This document shows positions 56,809 through 64,000 of a stretch of 64,000 nt of DNA, piece after piece. The position numbers and the translations under genes are program-made. The DNA lies in the NCBI GenBank assembly GCA_013112685.1, contig JABFGC010000002.1, forward strand, positions 2,366,902 through 2,430,901. Reading direction: 5' to 3'. The stretch comes from Chloroflexota bacterium. Lineage in GTDB: Bacteria; Chloroflexota; Anaerolineae; Anaerolineales; Villigracilaceae. Below the pieces are notes generated by a model. The model saw nothing but the letters and a program-made list of their open reading frames with translations, did not search any database and had not been told where the DNA came from. Numbering within the stretch: position 1 is the stretch's first letter; every line of letters starts with the position of its first letter.

Positions 56809-57591
56809 TTATACTGCCGTGCCGATCAGATACAGCGCAGGGTAGAAGAAAATCCACACCAGGTCCACGAAATGCCAGTAGACCGCGGCGGCTTCCACGC
56901 CCCAGTGCTGGTCGGCGGTGTAAATGCCCTTGCGGGCGTTGTTCCAAACGATGCCGAGGAATATCAGACCGGTCAGGACGTGGAATGCGTGCATGCCGGT
57001 CATCATGTAGAACACGGCTCCCATCGGACCGGAAGCCGGGTTGCCAAAATCGGCGGTCAGCCCTTCGTGCGCCGCCTGCCGCCATTCCACGAAGACCACG
57101 CCGAGCAAAAAGCCCAAGCCCAGCAGGAAGGTGATGAAGGTGTTGGTCATGAAGGCTTTCCGGTCGCCGTACTTTATGGCGGTCTCGCCGCGGTTCATGA
57201 AGAAGGAGGAGATGAGCAGGATGGCGGTCACCGCCAGACCGAGCAGCTGATTGAGGTGTGGGCGGGTCAGCCCGAGCAGGTTGACGCGCATCGCCATCAG
57301 ACCGGCGAACACGAACGAATCGGAGAGCAGGAAGAGCCACAAGCCGAAACGGTTCGTGCCGGTCTTGTAGCGGTAGGAGTGCTGGTCTTCCCCGTCGTCT
57401 TCGCCCAGGCGGTAAATGTGCATGTAATAGTACATGACCAGCCCGGCTTTGATCACCGCCGCCACGATGAGCAGGGGGACGGCGTCGAACGCCACGGCAA
57501 TGAAGTATTCGATCCCGGTCAAGACCGCGAGATATACGAAGATCACCACACCCTGCATGAGGGCGGACGATTTATTTTCTGAATGTGCCAT
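56809..57591 (-). CDS. Cytochrome c oxidase subunit IV-III fusion
   Basis: 260 residues from ATG 57591; the upstream frame to 57744 is not supported. Residues 1-75 are a COX4_pro-like module (two helices; LPLLIVAAVIKAGLVMYYYMH-type motif split as PLLIVAAVIKAGLVMYYYMH). From about 78 the protein reads as subunit III with TNRFGLWLFLLSDSFVFAGL, NRGETAIKYGDRKAF and the ending HWGVEAAAVYWHFVDLVWIF. Subunit III stabilises the proton-uptake path of subunit I. No indel is needed, so the fusion is genuine in this sequence. 17 bases separate it from ctaD. Confidence 0.85.
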   Translation of the reverse strand: MAHSENKSSALMQGVVIFVYLAVLTGIEYFIAVAFDAVPLLIVAAVIKAGLVMYYYMHIYRLGEDDGEDQHSYRYKTGTNRFGLWLFLLSDSFVFAGLMAMRVNLLGLTRPHLNQLLGLAVTAILLISSFFMNRGETAIKYGDRKAFMTNTFITFLLGLGFLLGVVFVEWRQAAHEGLTADFGNPASGPMGAVFYMMTGMHAFHVLTGLIFLGIVWNNARKGIYTADQHWGVEAAAVYWHFVDLVWIFFYPALYLIGTAV

Positions 57592-57608
57592 TTTCTCGAT
57601 CCTCGCCT

Positions 57609-59669
57609 TTATTTGTGTGTGCTCTTGGCGGTCCCTGCAAAGCGGACGTACGCCGAATCTTTCAAGCCATAATCGTAAGGTTCGCCAACGACCTCGAAGG
57701 GCTGGTCGTAGTTGTGCGCGGGCATCGGGGAGGGAACCTGCCACTCCGGCGAGCGCGAATTCCAGACATTGCCTTCGGCTTTTTCGCCGTTCTTCAGGCT
57801 GTTGAAGAAGTTGTACAGGAAGATGATCACCGAAACGGCGATCAGGTAACCGGCAATGGTCATCACGAGGTGATAGGCGTCAATGCCGAGCGCCGGGTCG
57901 TAGTCCGCGATGCGGCGGCGCATGCCGATCAGACCGACGTACATCATGCCGAAGGTCAACGTAAAGAACGAGGGCGTCATCAGCCAGAAGTGCAGTTTGC
58001 CGAGCGTCTCGTTCATTTTGCGCCCGGTCGCCTTGGGATACCAGTAATAGATGGCGGCAAAGAACGGGAAGACGAATCCGCCGAAGATGGTATCGTGGAA
58101 GTGACCGACGATGAAGTAGGTGTCGTGCAGGTGCAGGTCGGTGGAAACGGTCGCGTTCGGCGGACCGGAGAGACCGCCCATGAGAAAGACCACAATCGCG
58201 CCAAGCACAAAGAGCATGGGGGTCGGGGTGGAAATCTTGCCTTTCCAAATGGTGGCAACCCAGGAGAAGAACTTCACGCCGGTGGGGACCGCCACCAGCA
58301 GGGTGCTGTACATGAACGGGACACGCAGGTACTCGTTCATGCCGGAGGTGAACATGTGATGCGCCCAAACCACAAAGCCCACCAGCGCAATGCCCAGCGA
58401 GGACATCGCAATCCAGCGGTAGCCGAAGAGCGGCTTGCGCACAAAGACGGGCAGCAATTCAGAAATCACACCCAGACCGGGCAGGACGAATACGTACACC
58501 GCAGGGTGGGAGTAGAACCAGAACAGGTGCTGGAAGAGCACAGGGTTGCCGCCCTTGGCAGGATCGAAGAAGCCCATGCCAAGCAAACGCTGGAACATGA
58601 CCAACTGGAAGGAAAGACCGATGAACTGCGTGGCGGTCAAGGCGATCAAGGAAGTGGCGATTGCCGCCCAAACGAAGATGGGCATCCGCATGGCGGTCAT
58701 GCCTTTGGCGCGCATACGCAGCACGGTGGCGATCACGTTCAACGCACCCAGAATGGACGACCACCCCGCCACAAACACGCCGAGGAAGAACATCTGCATG
58801 CCGACAGGCGCGCGGGTGGAGAGCGGCGGATACCCCGTCCAGCCGGTGTCGAAACCGCCGAGCACCAGGCTCATCAGCGGCAGCACGGACGCGGGTACGG
58901 CGATCCAGTAGGAGAAAGCGTTCAAGCGCGGGAACGCCATATCCTGAGCACCGAGCAGGAGCGGCACCACGTAGTTGATGATGCCGGAGACGCCCAGCAG
59001 GATGGAGACGATCATGATCATGCCGTGCAGAGACATCAGCGTGTTGTACAACTGCGGTCCGTTCTGACCGAACAGGTTCATGTCCGTGGTCAGGAACTGG
59101 AGTTGGGAGGCGGCGAGTTCGGTGCGAAAGATCAACGCAAACAAACCGCCGATGCTGATGAGCAGAAGCGCAAGAATGGTGTACTGGATGCCGATCACTT
59201 TGTGGTCGAGGGACACGGCAAAGTATTTTGCCCAGCCGTGATAATGTTCCTCATGGTGTTCGGGCGTATCCATGCCGCGCGCCCACTTTATCCAATCATC
59301 CACCACCCCGACCCCCACGATAAAAGACAGGGCGCCGGTCAAACCGCCGACCACCCAGGACGGTTCGGTAAAGAAGAAATCACCAAACGCCGGCAAGCCC
59401 ATGAGCGCACGGATTCCTGCAACCAAGAGACCACCCGCCAAAGTTCCTACGATCTGCCAGACCAAACCGCGGGCGATTCCCTGAAACCCAAAAGCTCCCA
59501 AAAAGAAGGCGGTAAACCCGAAAAGCAGGGTAAAGAGAGCTGGCACGGATCCTGAGAAGCGAAGTTCGCCAGCCATTACGAAATCCAGCCCAAGGCCGAT
59601 TCCATAGCCGACCAGCCCGAGAACGACCAGATATAAAATGCCGCGCCAAAATGGATTTATATTTCTCAT
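57609..59669 (-). CDS. ctaD: Cytochrome c oxidase subunit I, A2 type, with extended N-terminus
   Basis: 686 residues. Residues 1-~130 add four extra hydrophobic helices before the standard core. Core ligands are seen: His215 (heme a), CuB His388 with Tyr392 in YSHPAVY, His437-His438, and His523/His525 (heme a3 and a) in VGHFHDTIFGG. The YSHP pattern with Ala in place of the D-channel Glu (HPEVY) marks an A2-type heme-copper oxidase. It reduces oxygen to water and pumps protons in the membrane. The middle gene of the caa3 operon, 18 bases after ctaC. Confidence 0.95.
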   Translation of the reverse strand: MRNINPFWRGILYLVVLGLVGYGIGLGLDFVMAGELRFSGSVPALFTLLFGFTAFFLGAFGFQGIARGLVWQIVGTLAGGLLVAGIRALMGLPAFGDFFFTEPSWVVGGLTGALSFIVGVGVVDDWIKWARGMDTPEHHEEHYHGWAKYFAVSLDHKVIGIQYTILALLLISIGGLFALIFRTELAASQLQFLTTDMNLFGQNGPQLYNTLMSLHGMIMIVSILLGVSGIINYVVPLLLGAQDMAFPRLNAFSYWIAVPASVLPLMSLVLGGFDTGWTGYPPLSTRAPVGMQMFFLGVFVAGWSSILGALNVIATVLRMRAKGMTAMRMPIFVWAAIATSLIALTATQFIGLSFQLVMFQRLLGMGFFDPAKGGNPVLFQHLFWFYSHPAVYVFVLPGLGVISELLPVFVRKPLFGYRWIAMSSLGIALVGFVVWAHHMFTSGMNEYLRVPFMYSTLLVAVPTGVKFFSWVATIWKGKISTPTPMLFVLGAIVVFLMGGLSGPPNATVSTDLHLHDTYFIVGHFHDTIFGGFVFPFFAAIYYWYPKATGRKMNETLGKLHFWLMTPSFFTLTFGMMYVGLIGMRRRIADYDPALGIDAYHLVMTIAGYLIAVSVIIFLYNFFNSLKNGEKAEGNVWNSRSPEWQVPSPMPAHNYDQPFEVVGEPYDYGLKDSAYVRFAGTAKSTHK

Positions 59670-59687
59670 AGCGTTTCCTCTTCCAAT

Positions 59688-60709
59688 TTATTTCAGCGTC
59701 TGAATGTACGCGATGATGTTCGCGATCTCTTCATCCGTCAGGTTCGGGTAGGGCGGCATGATGGATGGCGACGTAAACCCACTCACGATCTTGGCGTTCG
59801 GGTCGCGGATGGATTCAGTGAGATAGGCTTCGTCCACAAGGACGGTCGAGCCGTCGAGCAGCGCCTCCTCTTTGCCGAACAAACCGAACCAGGTGGGACC
59901 CCGTGAGCGGCGAACCGTCCGCCGAGTGACAGCCCACACAGCCGTATTTCACCGCGGCGAGTTTCCCCTGTCCTTCGGGAGTCTGAGCCGCGGCAGCAAG
60001 CGCCACCTGCTCCGCCAGCCAGGCTTCATATTCCGCCTGACCGACGACCACAATCGGTCCTTCCATATCGTAGTGTGTCATACCGCACAACTCGGCACAG
60101 CGGACTTTGAACTTGCCCTCCAGCGTCGGGGTGATGCGGTATTCGGTCACGCGGCCCGGCACAACGTCCTGTTTGATGCGCCATTCGGGGACCCCAAAAC
60201 GAGTGGATGACATCCGAAGATTCCATCCGAAAGACAACCTGCTTGTTCACCGGCAGGTACAATTCATTGCTCACAATCCCATATTCAGGATATTCGAAGG
60301 TCCAACTGAATTGCTGCGCCTTCACATTGACCACGAACGCCTGCGGGTCCACACGGCGGACTTCGCCGAGGGAATATGCGCCGAGATAGGCGAAGACCAT
60401 CACGATGATCAACGGCACGACCGTCCAACTGACTTCGAGCGTGGTGTTGCCTTCCACGTGTTCGGCGTCTGTGGCGTCTCCCTTCCTGCGGCGGAAAACG
60501 ACCAGGCTGTAGACCAGCGGCACGACGATGAGGGAAAACAAAAAGGAAATGACGATCATTTCCCAGTTCCACAATCGGTCAATGGAAGCCGCCTGCGCGC
60601 TCCCCGCAACAGGGTGCATTTGCGTTGCAAGCCCGGCCGCATCCAGACCCAGATAGGTGAGAACGGCCATCACAAGCACCAAAATTCCCACAACCACAAA
60701 ATGTTGCAT
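59688..60709 (-). CDS. ctaC: caa3-type cytochrome c oxidase subunit II with fused cytochrome c (frameshifted)
   Basis: N-terminal transmembrane helices, then the CuA domain and a cytochrome c. CuA ligands are in RCAELCGMTHYDMEG (C-x3-C, His, Met), with the upstream IHSFW; the heme c site is GCVGCHSADG and a later Met in SIMPPYPNL. Two breaks: near 60194 and 59901, each at the string GGGACCCC with one extra C. Restored, the protein is about 338 residues. SD CAGGAGAG precedes ATG 60709. It accepts electrons from cytochrome c or from the quinol side and passes them to CtaD. First gene of the operon. Confidence 0.93.
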
Positions 60710-60734
60710 AGTCTCTCTCCTGAAAAAATTAGCG

Positions 60735-60748
60735 CGGGGAAAACCCCG
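60735..60748 (-). promoter_or_regulatory. Hairpin with T-run in the ctaC leader, possible attenuator
   Basis: On the minus strand CGGGG TTTT CCCCG is followed by CGCTAATTTTTTC and then the CAGGAGAG ribosome-binding site. A small stem plus T-run right before the SD could act as an attenuator or simply mask the SD. The surrounding gene-free stretch 60710-61016 also holds the promoter at 60812-60840 and the hairpin at 60946. Confidence 0.4.
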
Positions 60749-60811
60749 GTTATTACTACGTTAAAAATTGGACATATTACGTCTAATTTGTCTCAATTTT
60801 CACAATTTTCG

Positions 60812-60840
60812 ATTATAACAAACTCCGTCATGATTGTCAC
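60812..60840 (-). promoter_or_regulatory. Promoter of the terminal-oxidase operon
   Basis: On the minus strand GTGACA (60840-60835), exactly 17 bases, and a perfect TATAAT (60817-60812). It drives the ctaC operon; the leader would be about 95 bases. Confidence 0.65.
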
Positions 60841-60945
60841 GATTTGATTTCGATGCAGGGCGCATCCAAAGGTTGCAGAGGAGTCCGCTCCCTTCGCCGT
60901 TCCCGGCAAAGGCTTGCCTCGCAGCCGGCGGTTGGAAGAATCGAG

Positions 60946-60968
60946 CCGACGGTGAGAAAACCGTCGGC
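60946..60968. repeat. GCCGACGGT/ACCGTCGGC hairpin
   Basis: Perfect 9-bp stem around a 5-base loop between the divergent oxidase promoter and the end of bcp; there is no T-run on either side, so it is not a simple terminator. Function unknown. Confidence 0.5.
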
Positions 60969-61016
60969 AGGCAAATCAGTCACTTATAACACGGCAACCC
61001 ATCGCATGATACGCTT

Positions 61017-61484
61017 TTATACACCCAAACCAAATTCCGCGAGCAGTTCCGCGCTGTGCTCCGCCGGGCGGACGTTTTCATACACCTTTTTGATATTGCC
61101 GTCCCCGTCAATCAAAAACGTCGTCCGCAGAACGCCCTCATACTCCCTGCCCATGAATTTCTTCGGTCCCCACACGCCGTACAAGCCGCAAACTTTATGT
61201 CCTTCGTCCGCGAGCAGCGGGAACTGAAGTTGAAACTTCCTTTTGAATTTCGCATGGGATTGGACCGAATCCGGGCTGACGCCGAGGATGACCACCCCGG
61301 CTTTTTCGTACGCCGAGTAATCGTCGCGGAAGCTGCACGCCTCTTTCGTACATCCGGGCGTATCGTCCTTCGGATAGAAATACAACACGACTGCTTTTCC
61401 GCGATAATCGGAAAGCCTGCGCGCGGTGTTGGAATCATCGAGCAGTTCGAAATCGGGCGCAGGGAGGCCGGAGGAAATGGGCAT
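61017..61484 (-). CDS. bcp: Bcp/PrxQ-type thiol peroxidase
   Basis: 155 residues. Peroxidatic Cys45 and resolving Cys50 are in DTPGCTKEACSFRD; VLYFYPKD and LGVSPDSVQSHAKF also fit PrxQ. It reduces hydroperoxides with thioredoxin. A TATAAT on the minus strand (61522-61517) lies about 35 bases upstream with a weak -35. It sits next to the aerobic oxidase operon, consistent with oxygen exposure. Confidence 0.93.
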   Translation of the reverse strand: MPISSGLPAPDFELLDDSNTARRLSDYRGKAVVLYFYPKDDTPGCTKEACSFRDDYSAYEKAGVVILGVSPDSVQSHAKFKRKFQLQFPLLADEGHKVCGLYGVWGPKKFMGREYEGVLRTTFLIDGDGNIKKVYENVRPAEHSAELLAEFGLGV

Positions 61485-61575
61485 GAGGCGGAGTCTCCAT
61501 GGGAAGAATGCGCGCTATTATAACTGCAATTGCAATGACATTTGAACGCCCCGTCACAAAACCTTCCAAAAAAAC

Positions 61576-61604
61576 TTACCAATCGTGAGGTTAGGCAGTA
61601 TAAT
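61576..61604 (+). promoter_or_regulatory. Promoter of tRNA-Leu
   Basis: TTACCA (61576-61581), a 17-base spacer and a perfect TATAAT (61599-61604), about 30 bases before the tRNA 5' end. Confidence 0.6.
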
Positions 61605-61635
61605 TGCGCCCGCCTGTTGCTCGCAGGAACCCTCC

Positions 61636-61720
61636 GGGGATGTGCTGGAACTGGCAGACAGGTGGCGCTTAGGACGCCATGTCGCAAGACGTGTGGGTTC
61701 GACCCCCACCATCCCCACCA
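61636..61720 (+). tRNA. tRNA-Leu, anticodon UAG
   Basis: 85 bases with CCA encoded. Acceptor GGGGATG (61636-61642) pairs with CATCCCC (61710-61716); the T-arm is GTGGGTTCGACCCCCAC; the anticodon loop CTTAGGA lies between TGGCG and CGCCA. The variable arm TGTCGCAAGACGT is the long class II arm of a leucine tRNA. Reads CUA (and possibly CUG). Confidence 0.92.
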
Positions 61721-61732
61721 TATCCATACCGT

Positions 61733-61764
61733 AACCTGACAGGTCCCAAAAGCCTGTCAGGTTT
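61733..61764. repeat. ACCTGACAGG-type intergenic hairpin repeat, copy 2
   Basis: AACCTGACAGG at 61733-61743 pairs with CCTGTCAGGTT at 61753-61763 around a short loop. It repeats the unit seen at 41751-41845. It stands between tRNA-Leu and tig. Confidence 0.7.
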
Positions 61765-61783
61765 GAAAATCGAAGAGGTTACT

Positions 61784-63190
61784 TTGAATATCGAAAAACA
61801 ATATCAGGAAGATCACTCCGTCAAACTGGTTGTGGAAGTGGACCCGCAGAAGATGGAGACCTACAAAAAACGCGCGGCGGCGAAAATCTCCTCGCGCGGG
61901 AACATTCCCGGCTTCCGCCCCGGCAAGGCGCCCTATCACGTCGTCGCGCGCACGTACGGCGAGGCGGCGATCACCGAGCAGGCGGTTGACCTGTTCATTG
62001 ACGCTGAATACTCCAACATCCTCAAGGAAGCGGACGTGAACCCGGGCGCATCGGGTACGCTGGAAAACATAGAAAGCATGGACCCGCCCAAGTTCATCTT
62101 CCGCGTGCCGCTCGCCCCCGAAGTGGACCTCGGCGATTATCTCTCCATCCGCATGGACTATGAATGGAAGGCGCCCGATCAATCGGCTGTGGATGCCGCG
62201 CTCGAAGACCTGCGCCAGATGTACGCTTCCACCGAGACTGTGGAGCGCGCCATCGAATTTGGCGATTACGTGCTGCTGGACGTCAAATCGGAAACGCCGG
62301 AACTGAACCGCACCGGCTTTGCCACCTTCGTCCGCAAGGAAGACCGCGACACGGAATGGCCCTATAACGGCTTTGCAAAGGAACTAGTTGGGTTGAAGGC
62401 TGGCGAGAGCAAGACCATCGAACACACTTTCCCCGAAGATTGGGATTTGGAGGAACTGCGCGGGAAGACGGTCGCCATCGAAGCGACCATCAAGACCGTG
62501 CGCGGCGTGACCCTGCCGGATTTGAACGATGATTTTGCCAAGATGACCGGCACGGGCGAAACGCTCGACCAGTTAGTGGAAGCGGTCAGAAAGGACGTGG
62601 AGACCCGTTCGCAGAACGACTACGACGACAAGTACTTCGTTGACTTGATCGAGAAACTCAAGGAAAGCGTAACGATCAAATACCACGAGCATACGCTCGA
62701 ACACGAAGGCGAACACGTGCTGAACGAACTCGCCAACCGCCTCTCCCAACAGGGCATGGATTTGGAAACCTACTTCAAGATGCGCAACACCGCGCGCGAG
62801 CAGTTCATCGAAGAGGAGGTCAAGCCGGTGGCGAAGAAACGCCTCGAGCGCGGCTTGATCCCGGATGAGATCGTCCGCCGGGAGAAGATTCAACTCGACG
62901 ACGAGGCGTTGAACGCGGAGTACAACAGCGCCCTCAACAACCTCGTCATGCAGGGCGTGGACCTGAGCAGGATCCGCGGCGGGCGCCAGGGACAGCGTCA
63001 ACTGAGCGAAGCCATCGCCATGGACGCCGCCAGCCGCGTGATGACCCTCAAGGCGCTGGAGATGTTGAAGTCCATCGCGACGGGCAATTACAAATCGCCG
63101 GAGGAACGCGAAGCGGAAGCGCAGAAAGCCGCCGAGGTTGCAGAATCCGCTGCGGCGGAAGGCGGGCAGGAAGAAAAGCCCGCAGAGTAG
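61784..63190 (+). CDS. tig: Trigger factor (ribosome-associated chaperone)
   Basis: 468 residues from TTG 61784, which has the SD GAAGAGG four to six bases upstream; the longer frame start at 61679 lies inside the tRNA and is rejected. The ribosome-binding signature GFRPGKAP is near residue 45; the FKBP-type domain (about 150-240) holds WPYNGFAKELVGLKAGE; the C-terminal helical arms carry charged repeats. Trigger factor binds nascent chains at the ribosome exit. Neighbour clpP is the usual arrangement. Confidence 0.93.
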   Translation: MNIEKQYQEDHSVKLVVEVDPQKMETYKKRAAAKISSRGNIPGFRPGKAPYHVVARTYGEAAITEQAVDLFIDAEYSNILKEADVNPGASGTLENIESMDPPKFIFRVPLAPEVDLGDYLSIRMDYEWKAPDQSAVDAALEDLRQMYASTETVERAIEFGDYVLLDVKSETPELNRTGFATFVRKEDRDTEWPYNGFAKELVGLKAGESKTIEHTFPEDWDLEELRGKTVAIEATIKTVRGVTLPDLNDDFAKMTGTGETLDQLVEAVRKDVETRSQNDYDDKYFVDLIEKLKESVTIKYHEHTLEHEGEHVLNELANRLSQQGMDLETYFKMRNTAREQFIEEEVKPVAKKRLERGLIPDEIVRREKIQLDDEALNAEYNSALNNLVMQGVDLSRIRGGRQGQRQLSEAIAMDAASRVMTLKALEMLKSIATGNYKSPEEREAEAQKAAEVAESAAAEGGQEEKPAE

Positions 63191-63324
63191 GAAAAGCCTT
63201 TTGAGGGCTGGCAGGCGCGAGGACGTCGCTGCAAGGGTGATGCCTTCCGCAAGGATGTCCGAACTCTAATAAAAATCCAATACAAGTCCGGTAGTATTGT
63301 CCCAGTCAAACAAGGAGACAAACC

Positions 63325-63933
63325 ATGATCCCAGATTTTAAAAACGTAGTTCCGATGGTCGTTGAAAACACGGGACGCGGCGAGCGCGCTTACGATATTT
63401 ATTCGCTCCTGCTCCGCAACAACATCATCTTCCTCGGCACACCCATTGACGACCAGGTGGCAAACGTGATCGTTGCCCAGTTATTGTTTTTGAACCACGA
63501 AGACCCGGAAAAGGAAATCCGCATGTACATCAATTCGCCCGGCGGGCAGATTTATGCGGGTCTGGCGATCTACGACACGATGCAGGTGATTTCGAACCCC
63601 ATCAGCACGTTTGCCATCGGCGTGACCGCCTCGTTCGGGACCGTGCTGCTGACCGCCGGGACCAAGGGCAGACGCTACGCCCTGCCTCATTCGACGATCC
63701 ACATGCACCAGCCGCTGGGCGGCGCGCAGGGACAGGCGACGGATATTGCCATCCAAGCCAAACAGATCATGCACTTGAAGTCGCTGCTCAACAACATCAT
63801 GGCGAAGCATACGGGACAACCGCTCGAAGTGATCGAGCGCGACCTCGACCGCGACTATTATCTCGACGCTCAACAGGCGGTGGAATACGGTTTGGTGGAC
63901 CAGGTGATCGAGATGCCGGAGAAGGTTAAGTAG
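63325..63933 (+). CDS. clpP: ATP-dependent Clp protease proteolytic subunit
   Basis: 202 residues. Catalytic triad Ser103 in VTASFGTVLL, His128 in IHMHQP and Asp177 in LDRDYYLD; the spacing matches the E. coli enzyme. The sequence around Ser is SFGT, where most ClpP have SMGA. Acts with a ClpX or ClpA ATPase to degrade proteins. SD AAGGAG upstream. It follows tig and a clpX gene is expected just beyond the window. Confidence 0.94.
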   Translation: MIPDFKNVVPMVVENTGRGERAYDIYSLLLRNNIIFLGTPIDDQVANVIVAQLLFLNHEDPEKEIRMYINSPGGQIYAGLAIYDTMQVISNPISTFAIGVTASFGTVLLTAGTKGRRYALPHSTIHMHQPLGGAQGQATDIAIQAKQIMHLKSLLNNIMAKHTGQPLEVIERDLDRDYYLDAQQAVEYGLVDQVIEMPEKVK

Positions 63934-63985
63934 TAGTGAACAGTGATCAGTGAGCAGTAATCAGTGAGCAATGAGCAGTGGAGAC
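63934..63985. repeat. Imperfect AGTGA(A/T)CAGT tandem repeat
   Basis: After the clpP stop come repeated GTGAACAGTGATCAGTGAGCAGTAATCAG-type units of about 10 bases (first 20 bases: TAGTGAACAGTGATCAGTGA). No hairpin with T-run or gene is seen before the window edge. Compare the ATTCACTATTCACT units at 11283-11304. Confidence 0.6.
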
Positions 63986-64000
63986 CTCGAGGAGAAATCT

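Noticed and set aside
56141..57340. 399-codon minus-strand frame covering SCO and part of the COX3 gene
   Set aside because: Only the C-terminal third is SCO; the front is an out-of-frame reading of COX3 caused by the 56556 indel.
57585..59555. 656-codon plus-strand frame opposite ctaD
   Set aside because: It is His/Gln/Glu/Gly-rich, without hydrophobic segments or motifs, and opposite an unmistakable oxidase subunit I.
61679..61783. In-frame upstream extension of tig into the tRNA-Leu gene
   Set aside because: It begins inside the tRNA; the TTG at 61784 has a good SD and gives the normal trigger-factor N-terminus.

Overview
The window looks like a chromosomal segment of a Chloroflexota bacterium, most likely class Anaerolineae. 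This is inferred from moderately high GC, many GAF/GGDEF/HD-GYP and TPR proteins, a tig-clpP pair behind a tRNA-Leu, a caa3-type A2 oxidase operon, lipoproteins with Thr/Pro-rich linkers, and characteristic intergenic hairpin repeats. No database search was possible. I see no transposase, integrase, phage module, CRISPR array, rRNA or plasmid gene. It reads as a housekeeping chromosome.

Layout. (1) 1-2.5 kb: a tRNA 2-thiolation pair (TtuB-like carrier, TtuA-like enzyme, cut by the left edge) diverges from a GT4 glycosyltransferase and a YraN-like protein. (2) 2.6-13.4 kb: a secreted-type GH25/SH3/NAGPA protein, a PadR plus HAAS membrane-sensor pair with a clear operator, folD, then a minus-strand group (TPR protein, lipoprotein, mtaB, a membrane protein, a GT-C glycosyltransferase). 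(3) 13.4-18.3 kb: histidine-kinase-like sensor, LysM protein and LCP cell-envelope enzyme, all plus. (4) 18.3-29.6 kb, minus: ABC exporter with a SpoIIM fusion, lgt, a CDP-alcohol phosphatidyltransferase, ftsK, an S1 protein, a 7TM-GAF-HTH receptor, a GNAT, an Ig-like membrane protein and a purine nucleoside phosphorylase. (5) 29.8-34.7 kb, plus: an HD-GYP c-di-GMP phosphodiesterase beside a GGDEF cyclase. (6) 34.5-43.1 kb, mostly minus: ltaE, rluD-like, two tandem lspA genes, alr, small envelope proteins, a CBS-domain PLP enzyme, an AlaX-like editing protein. (7) 43.2-53.3 kb, plus: a four-gene Gld-type ABC operon, the housekeeping sigma factor, three GT-C-like membrane proteins. (8) 53.6-60.8 kb, minus: a seven-gene aerobic terminal-oxidase operon (ctaC, ctaD, COX4-COX3 fusion, SCO, cupredoxin-like protein, SURF1, compact CtaA-CtaB fusion). 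(9) 61-64 kb: bcp, tRNA-Leu(UAG), tig and clpP.

How the parts fit: envelope biogenesis (lgt, two lspA, LCP, alr, phospholipid synthase, several lipoproteins) and aerobic respiration dominate, with c-di-GMP and sensor proteins as the signalling layer.

Quality warning: about twenty genes, including the primary sigma factor, ftsK and ctaC, are broken by single-base indels, often in short C/G runs (three times at the same GGGACCCC string). Merging the frames restores standard proteins, so these are read here as sequencing or assembly errors; each broken gene is annotated once across its full span.
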